Of a stretch of 39,923 nucleotides of DNA, positions 16,679 to 23,982 are shown in pieces. Numbering within the stretch: the first letter of the stretch is position 1; the number at the start of each line of letters is the position of its first letter. The position numbers were made by a program, and so were the translations under genes. The notes beneath the pieces are model-generated. The model was not told the origin of the DNA. It worked only from the letters and a program-made list of their open reading frames with translations, and ran no database searches. Source of the stretch: Candidatus Rokuibacteriota bacterium (GTDB lineage: Bacteria > Methylomirabilota > Methylomirabilia > Rokubacteriales > CSP1-6); the NCBI GenBank assembly GCA_003221515.1, contig QHSI01000008.1, positions 1-39,923 on the forward strand. The letters run 5' to 3'.

Positions 16679-18112
16679 GATCGGGTGTGGTAATAAAATG
16701 GTGAATCGGCTTCCTTTGCCCTCGTGGGACTCGGCGGTCACACGCCCCCCGTGAGCCTCCGCAACCCCTCGCACGATCGCGAGTCCTAGCCCTGTTCCAC
16801 CGCGCTCGCGGTGCGCCTGGCGGTAAGCGTCGAAGATGTGGGGCAGGGCATCCGCGGGAATACCCACGCCGGTGTCTTCGACCTGGAGCTCGAACTCCGA
16901 GCCCGCGTCGATCACGCGGGCGACGACGCGTCCGCCGCGCGGCGTGAACCGGATTGCGTTGGCGCCCAGGTTGACGACCAGCTGGTGGAGCCGCTCTTCG
17001 TCGCCCCGGTACATGAAGTCGATGCCGAGGCGCTCGCACTCGAGCGTCACCCCCGCCTCGGTGGCGCGCGGGTGGAGCTCTTCGAAGGCCCGGTCCACGA
17101 GCTCCGCCAGATCGACTGGCTGTCGCTGGACCTCCACGAGCCCGGCCTGCAGCCGCGACATCTCGAGGATCTGGTTCACGAGCCCCAGCAGGCGAGCGGA
17201 GCTCTGCGCGATGATGTCCGTGAGGCGCCGCTGCTTGGCGGTGAGCGGTCCAGCGATGTTGTCGTGCAGCAGGTCGGCGGCGCCGCGAATCGAGGTGAGG
17301 GGCGAGCGGAGCTCGTGCGCGACGGCCGCGAAGAACTCTTGCCGGGTCTCTTCGAGCCGCCTCAGCTGATCGGCCATCGAGTTGAACGACCGCGCCAACG
17401 CCCCGATCTCGTCGCGACTGCGGACCGCGAGCGGGCCGCGGAAGGCGCCCGTGGCCACCTCGGCCGTCGCGCCGGACAGAATGTCGAGCGACCGAGTGAT
17501 CCGCCGTGCGACGAGGGCCGTGCCGAGCAGCGCCAGCGCGACGGCCGCGCCCAGCGCGACCAGCACCCCGGTCCACGTTTGCGCCTCGAGCCGCGCGGCC
17601 TCGGCCTGTGCTCCGAGGATTGCGGTGTGGGTCGACGCCATCAGGTTGTCGAGGCTCTTCTGCACCTGCTCGGCCAGCGCGCGCGCTTCGGCGTCGGTGA
17701 GCCGCAGCGCGCCCGCGCGGTCGCCGCGCTTCAGCAGCGCGTGCTCTTCGGCGACGACTTGGCGATATCCGGCGAACGCGGTGCTCGCCTCGCTGAGGTG
17801 CAGCGCCTCCCATCGGCCTTGCGCGTATCCGGCGAGCCGCTCGAGATCCGCGGCGAGCTTCGCCGCCATGTCAGTCCACGCGATCGCATAGCGCGGATCC
17901 CCGAGCACGACGGCGCGCGCTTCGAGACGCAGGAGCGGCGCCATCGCTTCGCGGGCGCTCGAGGTCAGGCGGAGCGCGGGAACCGCGCGGATCGCGATCT
18001 CGCGGTTCACCGAGACCAGGCTCGCCACGGCGCGAAGGCTCAAGGCTCCAACGCCCGCGAGCACGACGATCACGAGCGCCGCCGTCAGGAAAATCTTCGA
18101 GGCCAACCGCAT
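16670..18112 (-). CDS. Membrane sensor histidine kinase (4-helix sensor, HAMP, HisKA, HATPase)
   Basis: 480 residues. TM1 (about 8-28) and TM2 (about 181-202) bracket a periplasmic helical region of about 150 residues like the four-helix-bundle sensors of chemoreceptors. Next come HAMP (203-255), HisKA with His266 in AVAHELRSPLTSIRGA, and the ATPase domain (DTGVGIPADALPHIF, GGTGLGLAIVRGV). Start ATG 18112 is preceded by GGGGGAGAA. It lies upstream of a sigma-54 activator gene on the same strand with a gap of 116 bases. Because that activator lacks a receiver domain, the kinase's phosphoryl target is not evident in this window. Confidence 0.94.
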   Translation of the reverse strand: MRLASKIFLTAALVIVVLAGVGALSLRAVASLVSVNREIAIRAVPALRLTSSAREAMAPLLRLEARAVVLGDPRYAIAWTDMAAKLAADLERLAGYAQGRWEALHLSEASTAFAGYRQVVAEEHALLKRGDRAGALRLTDAEARALAEQVQKSLDNLMASTHTAILGAQAEAARLEAQTWTGVLVALGAAVALALLGTALVARRITRSLDILSGATAEVATGAFRGPLAVRSRDEIGALARSFNSMADQLRRLEETRQEFFAAVAHELRSPLTSIRGAADLLHDNIAGPLTAKQRRLTDIIAQSSARLLGLVNQILEMSRLQAGLVEVQRQPVDLAELVDRAFEELHPRATEAGVTLECERLGIDFMYRGDEERLHQLVVNLGANAIRFTPRGGRVVARVIDAGSEFELQVEDTGVGIPADALPHIFDAYRQAHRERGGTGLGLAIVRGVAEAHGGRVTAESHEGKGSRFTILLPHPISS

Positions 18113-18576
18113 TTGGTTCTCCCCCTAGTGATCGTCGAGCCAATCGAGGCGCCGCCGCGAGCGGTCGCCTGCGTATCACTCGATCGATAGACGATTGGAC
18201 CGGGATCCCGAGGGACCCGGCGCGTACCGAACAGCTACCGAGAACGGACGGACGAGGGGAAGAGTGCGGGCTTCAGAATACGCCGCGACCAGCGAGGCGA
18301 AATGCCGGCGGATGACTCAGCCGCATGACCAGCCGCGAGTCTAAAAGGTTGCGGCGGACGTGTCAACACCGTTCGGCGCTATCGGGAGACTTCGCCCAGT
18401 GTTGCTCGATAGGGCTCCAGATCGCTTTGGGCGAGGTGTAGTGCCGTCTCGGCCGCGGCGATCGCATCCTTGGGTCTTTTCTGGCGAACGAGGACGTGGC
18501 CGGGTTGTTCCAGGCGGCTGGCCCGTCCGGGCGCAGCTTGAAGAACCTCCCCCGACGTCGCATCGCTCCGCCTCCC
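18113..18576. other. Gene-poor spacer, 464 bases
   Basis: No gene is convincing here. A minus-strand ORF from ATG 18563 to a stop at 18363 (66 codons, basic, no recognisable motif) has a fair ribosome-binding site (GGGAGGCGG, 4 bases before the ATG). It has poor codon use and overlaps another open frame, so I do not call it. A dyad CCGGG(N10-11)CCCGG lies around 18200-18222. The region presumably holds the promoter of the kinase at 18112. Confidence 0.5.
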
Positions 18577-19152
18577 TTATCCTGGGTAGCCTCGACCGCG
18601 CATGCACGACGAATACGCGGCGCGATACGCCTCGTCGTGCTTCTTGCCCTCGTTGAGGCCGTACAGCGTGCCGCCGGCCGCGCCGACCACGCCTCCGATC
18701 GCCGCGCCTTTGCCCGCCCCCTTCCCGCCACCGGCGATCCCGCCGCCGGCGGCGCCGATGGCGGCGCCGGCCACGGCGCCGATCAGTGCGTCCGTCACGG
18801 TCTCCTTCGTCTTGCTGCGGTCACCGGCCTGCTCGGTCGCGTGCCGGTTGCACGCGTCAATCGCCTCCTGAGTGGGGACGGTCGCGGCCGGCGCAGGGCT
18901 CGGCTGCGGACTGACCGTCGGGGGGGCGGGTGGTGGGGGCGCGGGCGCTGCCGCGGGGGGTGGGGGCGGTGCGGGAGTCGTCACCTGGACTCCCGCAGGT
19001 GTCGCCGCGGCTTGCTGAACTGGGACCGGCTGCGGCTTCACGGCCGGTGCTGGCCTCGGCGTGGGCTGAGGTGCCTGGGCGGGCGGCACGGGTGGAGGGG
19101 CCGTGGCTTCCTTCGCCTCCTGGCTCGTTTCGCTTGCCGACCGTCGAGCCAC
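18577..19152 (-). CDS. Glycine-zipper protein with proline-rich N-terminal half
   Basis: About 191 residues if GTG 19152 is the start; the start is uncertain because the frame is open further upstream. The first half is a Pro/Ala/Gln-rich low-complexity stretch, likely extended in the envelope. The second half (about 105-190) begins with IDACNRHA and runs into a glycine-zipper membrane hairpin (ALIGAVAGAAIGAAGGGIAG and GAAIGGVVGAAGGTLYG) before YRAAYSSCMRGRGY. This is the glycine-zipper family of small envelope proteins, usually outer-membrane associated. Two cysteines (in DACNRH and SSCMRG) could form a disulfide. No signal peptide is obvious with this start, which hints that the true N-terminus may differ. 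Confidence 0.75.
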   Translation of the reverse strand: MARRSASETSQEAKEATAPPPVPPAQAPQPTPRPAPAVKPQPVPVQQAAATPAGVQVTTPAPPPPPAAAPAPPPPAPPTVSPQPSPAPAATVPTQEAIDACNRHATEQAGDRSKTKETVTDALIGAVAGAAIGAAGGGIAGGGKGAGKGAAIGGVVGAAGGTLYGLNEGKKHDEAYRAAYSSCMRGRGYPG

Positions 19153-19288
19153 GACTTCAGAACAATGATTCCGATGCGGTTGGACCCGCACGGGCGCTCG
19201 CGGCACGCAGCGACGTGGCGCGTTCGTCGGAGTAATTTTTACCCGTGGTGTTTCCGGGCTGACAGTCCGGCGGGAGCCGATGTGGAAG

Positions 19289-20401
19289 CTAGCTCGCCAA
19301 CCCGATCGCGCCCGCGACGGCTTCCAGGTGAAGCTGGGCGTCGCCGAAGTCGAGGCTCGCGGCGTGGATGCGCTTATGGATGAGGTGGAGCGGATGCTCC
19401 GCGCAATAGCTGATCGCGCCGAAGATCTGGTGGCCGCGGCGGGCCACTTCCAGGCACGCCTCGCCCGCGTACGCTTTGGCCATCGACACGTCGACCTCGG
19501 CCGGCAATCCCTCGGAGGCTTTCCAGGCGGCGGCATAGAGGAGCGCGCGCGAAGCGTCCACGTGGCGGACGAGGTCAGCGCAGGAGTGCTGGATGGCCTG
19601 ATAGCCGCCGATCGGCCGCCCACCTTGGACCCGCGTCTTCGCATGCTCGACGACCAGCTCGAGCACGTGCTGAGCGGCGCCGACCATCTCGGCTGTCCGC
19701 GCGAGCGCGCCCGCCTGGAGCGCCGCAGGCAGCGCCGGCCGGGCACGGCCGGCTGCGCCCAGCCGGTCGTCGGCGCTCACCTCGACACCGTCGAAGGCCA
19801 CCTCGAAGAGCTTCTCGCCGCTCAGCGTGTCGAGCGCCACGCGCGTGATCCCCGGACGATCGGTCGGAAGAATGAGCAGGCTGAGCTCTCCACGCTCGCG
19901 CACCGCCACGATCAGCTCGTCGGCGACGTGAGCATCCTTGACGAAGAGCTTGCGACCGGTCAGCCGACCGGGGACCCGGCAATCGAGCGCGACCGCGCCG
20001 GGATCGAACGAACCGGTCTCCTCCACGAGCGCCAGGGTCGCGAGACGCTCGCCGGCGGCCAGCGGCGGGAGCAGACGCTTCTGCTGCGCCGCGCTGGCCA
20101 CCGAGATCAGCAGCGAGGTGGCCACGACCGCGCTCGCCACGAAGGGGCCGGGCAGGCCGGCGCGCCCCATCTCCTCGACCAGCACGATGACGTCGAGCAG
20201 GGAGCCGCCGCTGCCGCCGAAGTCGGGCGGGACCAGGAGCCCCGGCCAGCCGAGCTCGGCCAGGCGCTGCCAGAGCGCGTCGTCGAAGCCGCGCGCGTCG
20301 AGCGCCAGACGCTGCGCCAGCTCGGGCGGGCAGTGCTGACGAAGAAAGGTGCGGGCCGTCGAGATCAGGATCTGCTGTGAGGCGGAAGGGCGGAAGTCCA
20401 T
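19289..20401 (-). CDS. Acyl-CoA dehydrogenase family protein, second subunit
   Basis: 370 residues, slightly shorter than a full ACAD. The N-terminal helical domain is recognisable (SASQQILISTARTFLRQHCP, LAELGWPGLLVPPDFGGSGG), as are the middle barrel and C-terminal helices (GAAQHVLELVVEHAKTRVQ, GGYQAIQHSCADL). The usual flavin-contacting block EPDAGSD is replaced by VEETGSFDPG, and the C-terminal GGT-E segment is not kept. The gene begins one base after the stop of the other ACAD gene. Such one-active, one-degenerate pairs form alpha2beta2 heterotetramers in mycobacterial FadE pairs that act on steroid or bulky side chains; the same arrangement is likely here (inference). Confidence 0.88.
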   Translation of the reverse strand: MDFRPSASQQILISTARTFLRQHCPPELAQRLALDARGFDDALWQRLAELGWPGLLVPPDFGGSGGSLLDVIVLVEEMGRAGLPGPFVASAVVATSLLISVASAAQQKRLLPPLAAGERLATLALVEETGSFDPGAVALDCRVPGRLTGRKLFVKDAHVADELIVAVRERGELSLLILPTDRPGITRVALDTLSGEKLFEVAFDGVEVSADDRLGAAGRARPALPAALQAGALARTAEMVGAAQHVLELVVEHAKTRVQGGRPIGGYQAIQHSCADLVRHVDASRALLYAAAWKASEGLPAEVDVSMAKAYAGEACLEVARRGHQIFGAISYCAEHPLHLIHKRIHAASLDFGDAQLHLEAVAGAIGLAS

Positions 20402-20402
20402 C

Positions 20403-21596
20403 TCAACGCGCCCTAGGCTCGGCGGGCAAGCCGAGACCTCGCACGGCGATCGTGGTGCGGAGCACTTCGGCCGTGCCGCCGGCGATCGTGTGGCCGAGGC
20501 TCGTCAGATACGCATGCGAGATTCGCCCGCCGAGCTTCGCGCCGGGTGAACCGTCGCGCAGCGGGCCCCAGAGCCCGAGCAGATCCATGCCGAGCCGCGC
20601 GAGCTTCTGCCCGGTCTCGTCGGCGTAGACCTTCGCCATCGCCGTCTCGTAGGTGAGGGGGACGCCGTCGCGAATGAGGCACCCGGCGCGATAGAAGAGG
20701 AGACGCAACGCGGCGAGCTCGGCCGCCATGGCGGCGAGCCGCCGCCGCACGCCGGGGTCGCGCGCCAGCGGTCCGTCACCGGCGCGCGTGGTGTTGGCGT
20801 GCTCCACCAGCTGCCGGAGCACGCGCTGGAGCGCCGGCGCCTTGTAGAAGCGGCCCCAGAAGCGGTCGGCGTCGAGGCCGTTCAGCAGCGCCTGGAAGCC
20901 CTCGCCCTCGGGCCCGAGCATGAGATCCGCCGGCACGCGCACGTCGTCGAGGAACACCTCGTGGTGGTAGACCTCGCCGGTCAGGCTCCGGATCGGGCGG
21001 ATGTCCATGCCCGGCGTCCCGTTGCGCACGACGAACATGCTGAAGCCGCGGCTGCGCCGCGCCTCGCGGCTCGTGCGCGCGAACACGAGCCCGTACGAGG
21101 AGATCCCGGCGTGGCTCGACCAGATCTTGTGGCCGCGGATCACGTAGTGATCGCCGTCGCGCCGTGCCTCGGTCTTGAGCGCCAGGAGATCCGAGCCCGC
21201 GTCCGGCTCGCTGTAGCCCTGCCAGAAGGTCGCCTCGCCACGGGCGATCTCTGGCAGCACCTCGCGGCGCAGCCGCTCGGTGCCGAAGCCGATGATCGCG
21301 TCCGCGGTCTGCCACACGCCGGCGAGCGGCCCGAAGGGCGCGCCGGCGAGCGCCAGCTCCTCCATCAAGACCAGCTTCATGAAGATCGGCTGCTCGCGGC
21401 CGCCGTAGGTCTTGGGCCAGCACATGCTGATCCAGCCCTGATCGGCGAGCGCCTTCAAGAACGCGCGCGAGTTCGGACCCGAGCCGTAGCCTGCGTCCAT
21501 GCCGTCGATCGGGAACGACTCGGGCGGGTGCGCTCGCAGGAACCGGCGAACCTCTTCCGCGAACAGGCGCTCGGTCTCGGTCAGTGCGAAATCCAT
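20403..21596 (-). CDS. Acyl-CoA dehydrogenase, catalytic subunit
   Basis: 397 residues from ATG 21596 (MDFALTETERLFAEEVRRFL); the frame is open further upstream but that part is not ACAD-like. Recognisable blocks are WPKTYGGRE, YSEPDAGSDLLALKTEA (flavin and substrate contacts), GHKIWSSHAG, RGFSMFVV, VYHHEVFLDDVRVPADLMLG, and IAGGTAEVLRTTIAVRGLGL near the C-terminus, which is the position of the catalytic-Glu loop in many ACADs. It oxidises an acyl-CoA to the enoyl-CoA with FAD and passes electrons to ETF. Directly upstream of the degenerate ACAD subunit gene (one-base gap). Confidence 0.93.
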   Translation of the reverse strand: MDFALTETERLFAEEVRRFLRAHPPESFPIDGMDAGYGSGPNSRAFLKALADQGWISMCWPKTYGGREQPIFMKLVLMEELALAGAPFGPLAGVWQTADAIIGFGTERLRREVLPEIARGEATFWQGYSEPDAGSDLLALKTEARRDGDHYVIRGHKIWSSHAGISSYGLVFARTSREARRSRGFSMFVVRNGTPGMDIRPIRSLTGEVYHHEVFLDDVRVPADLMLGPEGEGFQALLNGLDADRFWGRFYKAPALQRVLRQLVEHANTTRAGDGPLARDPGVRRRLAAMAAELAALRLLFYRAGCLIRDGVPLTYETAMAKVYADETGQKLARLGMDLLGLWGPLRDGSPGAKLGGRISHAYLTSLGHTIAGGTAEVLRTTIAVRGLGLPAEPRAR

Positions 21597-21600
21597 TTTT

Positions 21601-21622
21601 ATAGGCGCGCCTCGGCCGGCGG
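21601..21622. repeat. Dispersed 22-bp repeat, copy 1
   Basis: ATAGGCGCGCCTCGGCCGGCGG occurs here and, inverted and identical over 22 bases, at 34049-34070. Both copies are intergenic and are accompanied by a GGGCCCCAGCCCC block (here at 21658-21670), so the repeat unit is longer and composite. Confidence 0.7.
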
Positions 21623-21730
21623 CGGGCTTGTTTGGATCGCTCGCCTCGCGCAGCCTGGGGGCCCCAGCCCCCGGGCGGCTCTGCGGCTCGCACGACACCC
21701 CGCGACGGCCGGCGCGCGCACTACTAGCGG

Positions 21731-21744
21731 CGGAGTATACTCCG
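21731..21744. promoter_or_regulatory. Perfect 14-bp palindrome CGGAGTATACTCCG
   Basis: A perfect palindrome four bases before the ATG of the truncated LLM gene. It is AT-rich at the centre in a very GC-rich neighbourhood and looks like an operator for a dimeric repressor. The gene it would have controlled is broken. Confidence 0.4.
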
Positions 21745-21748
21745 GCGC

Positions 21749-21925
21749 ATGCGCTACGGGTTCTATCTGCCGACGCGCGGCGAGACGGCGACGCCGGAGG
21801 CGCTCGAGGCCCTCGTGACGCGTGGCGAGGCGCTGGGCTTCGCCTCCGTGATGATCGCCGACCGCCTGCAAGTCCAGGTACCCGTACACGGTCTCGGGCG
21901 TCTTTCCGGGGCAGGGCGACGCGCT
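21749..21925 (+). pseudogene. 5' fragment of an LLM-class oxidoreductase gene, frameshifted
   Basis: ATG 21749 opens MRYGFYLPTRGETATPEA...GFASVMIADRL, the N-terminus of an LLM/F420-type oxidoreductase. At about 21869 the family-like sequence moves by one base to a frame that reads KSRYPYTVSGVFPGQGDALD, with a few expected residues missing at the join. Similarity then stops where sequence of a PAP2 gene on the other strand begins. Only about 60 of roughly 300 codons remain. Confidence 0.7.
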
Positions 21926-22220
21926 CGACGATCACCAGGACGATCACGAGCACCGTCGTGCCGCCGAGCGCGGTCGCATCGGTCGCGACCGCGACGAGCC
22001 ACGGCGGGCCGATGGGCTTGCGCGGATCGTTCGGGTCGCGCAGGTAGCGGAGCAATCCTTCGTCGAACTCGCGCAGATCGCCCTCTAGCATCTCGCCGAC
22101 GGTCTTGGCGAAGACCAAGAGAGCCAGGATGACGCCGAGGGCGACGAGCAGGACGATGGCCTCCTGGCGCGTGAGCCAGCGGAAGGCGAGCCGGAACACC
22201 CTGGCTGAAGATCCGACCAT
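21910..22220 (-). pseudogene. 5' fragment of a PAP2-family phosphatase gene
   Basis: From ATG 22220 the minus strand encodes an N-terminus with one membrane helix (IVLLVALGVILALLVFAKTV), then the PAP2-family start FDEGLLRYLRDPNDPRKPIG and ALGGTTVLVIVLVIV. The homologous part ends near 21920 where the sequence joins the LLM fragment on the other strand. The active-site motifs of PAP2 (KxxxxxxRP, SGH, RxxxxxHxxSD) are all absent, so it cannot be functional. Confidence 0.7.
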
Positions 22221-22314
22221 CGCCGGTGGCCTCTTCCATCGTACGTACGTCCGGCCGCCAGGTGCTGGTCTGGCTCGACGGCTGTGATACGCTCTCGGCC
22301 GAGATGAACCGCTG

Positions 22315-23019
22315 ATGGCCCGGGACCGCGTTCAGGTCGGCATCGTCGGAGACTTCGACCCGCAGAACCGCACCCATCGGTACACGAACGACGCGCTCGA
22401 GCACGTCGGGCTCCGCTTCGAGTGGATCGCGACGGACGCGGTCGGCGACCCGGACGAGCGCCTGGCGGCGTACGACGGCATCTGGATCGCGCCGGCGAGC
22501 CCGTACCGGAGCATGGACGGCGCGCTCGCGGCCGTCCGCCACGCGCGCGAGCGAGGCGTCCCGCTGGTCGGCACCTGAGGTGGCTTCCAGCACGCGATCA
22601 TCGAGTTCGCGCGCAACGTTCTCGGGTTCCGAGACGCCGACCACGCCGAGACGAGTCCCGCGGCCCCGCGGCTGGTCATCACCGCGCTCTCCTGCTCGCT
22701 GGTCGGCCAGCAGCAGCGCGTCGTCATCGTGCCCCGGACTCGCGCCGCCGCGATCTACGGATCCGCCGAGGCGATCGAGGACTACTACTGCAACTACGGC
22801 GTGAACGCCGACTATCGTCTACGGCTCGAGGCCGGCGGCCTGCGGGTGAGCGGCGTGGGCGGTGAGGGGGAGATCAGGATCGTCGAGCTGCCCGACCATC
22901 CTTTCTTCGTGGCCACGCTGTTCCTGCCCCAGGCGCGTTCGACCGTCGCCAGCCCTCACCCGCTCCTGGTGGCCTACGCCGCGGCCGTCGCGGCCCGCGC
23001 GAGCCTGCTACGCGTTTAG
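22315..23019 (+). CDS. Putative selenoprotein: CTP-synthase C-terminal-like GAT-fold protein with in-frame TGA at the nucleophile
   Basis: ATG 22315 to TAG 23017-23019, 234 residues if TGA 22576-22578 is read through. The part before the TGA is a class-I glutamine-amidotransferase fold similar to the CTP synthase C-terminus: VGIVGDFDPQNRTHRYTNDA, then GIWIAPASPYRSMDGAL, then GVPLVGT. The next codons read (TGA)GGFQHAIIEFARNVLG. The family has GT-C-GGFQ there, so residue 88 is the nucleophilic Cys and is encoded by TGA. The frame then stays open and protein-like for 147 sense codons (RAAAIYGSAEAIEDYYCNYG, LPDHPFFVATLFLPQ). NCBI names this family a CTP synthase C-terminal region-related (seleno)protein, so selenocysteine is the best reading. 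The usual His and Glu of the triad are replaced (FLPQ instead of FHPE), so classical glutaminase activity is unlikely. A nonsense mutation remains possible. The last 12 bases overlap livM on the other strand. Confidence 0.82.
22576..22578 (+). other. In-frame TGA at the catalytic Cys position (probable Sec codon)
   Basis: TGA replaces the Cys codon of the GTCGGFQ nucleophile elbow; one base differs from TGC. It is the only stop in the frame from 22315 to 23017. Confidence 0.8.
22590..22636 (+). promoter_or_regulatory. Two hairpins downstream of the TGA (SECIS candidates)
   Basis: Hairpin 1 (22590-22614) pairs GCACGCGA with UCGCGCGC with one A-C mismatch and a 9-base loop that starts 19 bases after the TGA. 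Hairpin 2 (22617-22636) pairs CG-u-UCUCGG with CCGAGA-CG around loop GUU, with a bulged U in the 5' arm. Hairpin 2 has the GU loop and bulged U that SelB recognises in E. coli, but its loop is 47 bases from the TGA, further than usual. Hairpin 1 has the right distance but no G at the loop start. Either is a candidate only. Confidence 0.4.
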
Positions 23020-23982
23020 ACGGCGGCGCAAGAAGCCGAGGAGTCCCTGCGGCAGGAAGATGATCATGATCACGAAGATGATGCCGAGGGGAATCAGGTA
23101 GTACTCGGTCAGGAAGCGCGAGAGCCCCTCGCGCAAGAGCAGGAAGAACGCGGCGCCCGCGAACGGCCCCACCAGCGTCCCCATCCCGCCCATCACGTTG
23201 AAGATCACGACCTCGCCCGACACCACGAAGAACACGAAGTCGGGCGCGGCGAACTTGTTCTGGAAGGCGTAGAGCACGCCGGCCAGGCCCGCGAAGAGCC
23301 CCGACAGCATCACCGCCACGATCTTGTAGCGCTCGACGTGATAGCCAATCGCGCGCGTGCGCGGCTCGTTCTCGCGGATCGACTGCAAGACTTGGCCGAA
23401 CGGCGACTGGGTGATCCGCCGGACCAGCAGGTAGGAGATCAGCACCACCGCCAGCACGAACCAGTGAAAGGTCGTGGGCGTGAAGCGGTCGCTCCCGAGC
23501 CCGAGGAGCGACAGGCGCGGCTGGCCGAACGTGAGGCCATTCTCGCCGCCGGTGACCTCGGTCCAGGTGAAGATGATGACGTAGAAGATCTGCGAGAAGA
23601 CGAGGGTCGAAATTGCGAAGTAGATGTCACGGAGCCGCGTCGCGAAGTAGGCGACGAAGACCGCGGCGCCACCGGCCGCGACCAGGCCATAGAGCACGGC
23701 GAGCCCGAGGCTCGGCGGCTTCACCGTGAGAAGCGCGGCGGCCGCGCCGTACATGCCGAGGCCGAAGAACGCCGAATGTCCGAACGAGACCATCCCGGTG
23801 TAGCCGATCAGGATGTCGGAGGACATCGCCAGGAGACCCCAGATCAGGATCTCGGTGGCGAACCGCTGCCAGAACGGGGGCAGCACGAGCGGTGCCACGA
23901 CCAGGAGCCCGACCACGACCGCGAATCCGATCCAGTACCCGACGGCGGGTGATCTCGGCCGCGCGGCCGGCATCGCGGTCAT
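23008..23982 (-). CDS. livM: Branched-chain amino acid-type ABC transporter permease (LivM)
   Basis: 324 residues, an integral membrane protein with about ten hydrophobic segments. The LivM signature is visible in GLLAMSSDILIGYTGMVSFGHSAFFGLGMY, with REN and GYHVERYKIVAVMLSGLFAGLAG later. It forms the translocation channel with LivH. Its ATG overlaps the livH stop by four bases (ATGA). It is the last gene of a five-gene Liv operon and its 3' end overlaps that of the putative selenoprotein gene by 12 bases. Confidence 0.95.
   Translation of the reverse strand: MTAMPAARPRSPAVGYWIGFAVVVGLLVVAPLVLPPFWQRFATEILIWGLLAMSSDILIGYTGMVSFGHSAFFGLGMYGAAAALLTVKPPSLGLAVLYGLVAAGGAAVFVAYFATRLRDIYFAISTLVFSQIFYVIIFTWTEVTGGENGLTFGQPRLSLLGLGSDRFTPTTFHWFVLAVVLISYLLVRRITQSPFGQVLQSIRENEPRTRAIGYHVERYKIVAVMLSGLFAGLAGVLYAFQNKFAAPDFVFFVVSGEVVIFNVMGGMGTLVGPFAGAAFFLLLREGLSRFLTEYYLIPLGIIFVIMIIFLPQGLLGFLRRRLNA

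Noticed and set aside
18363-18563. 66-codon minus-strand ORF with a fair ribosome-binding site
   Set aside because: Basic, low-information sequence with poor codon bias; another frame across the same bases looks equally protein-like.
22315-22578. Short 87-residue gene ending at the TGA
   Set aside because: It would end exactly before the catalytic residue of its fold and leave a perfect downstream half without a start; read-through is the simpler explanation.
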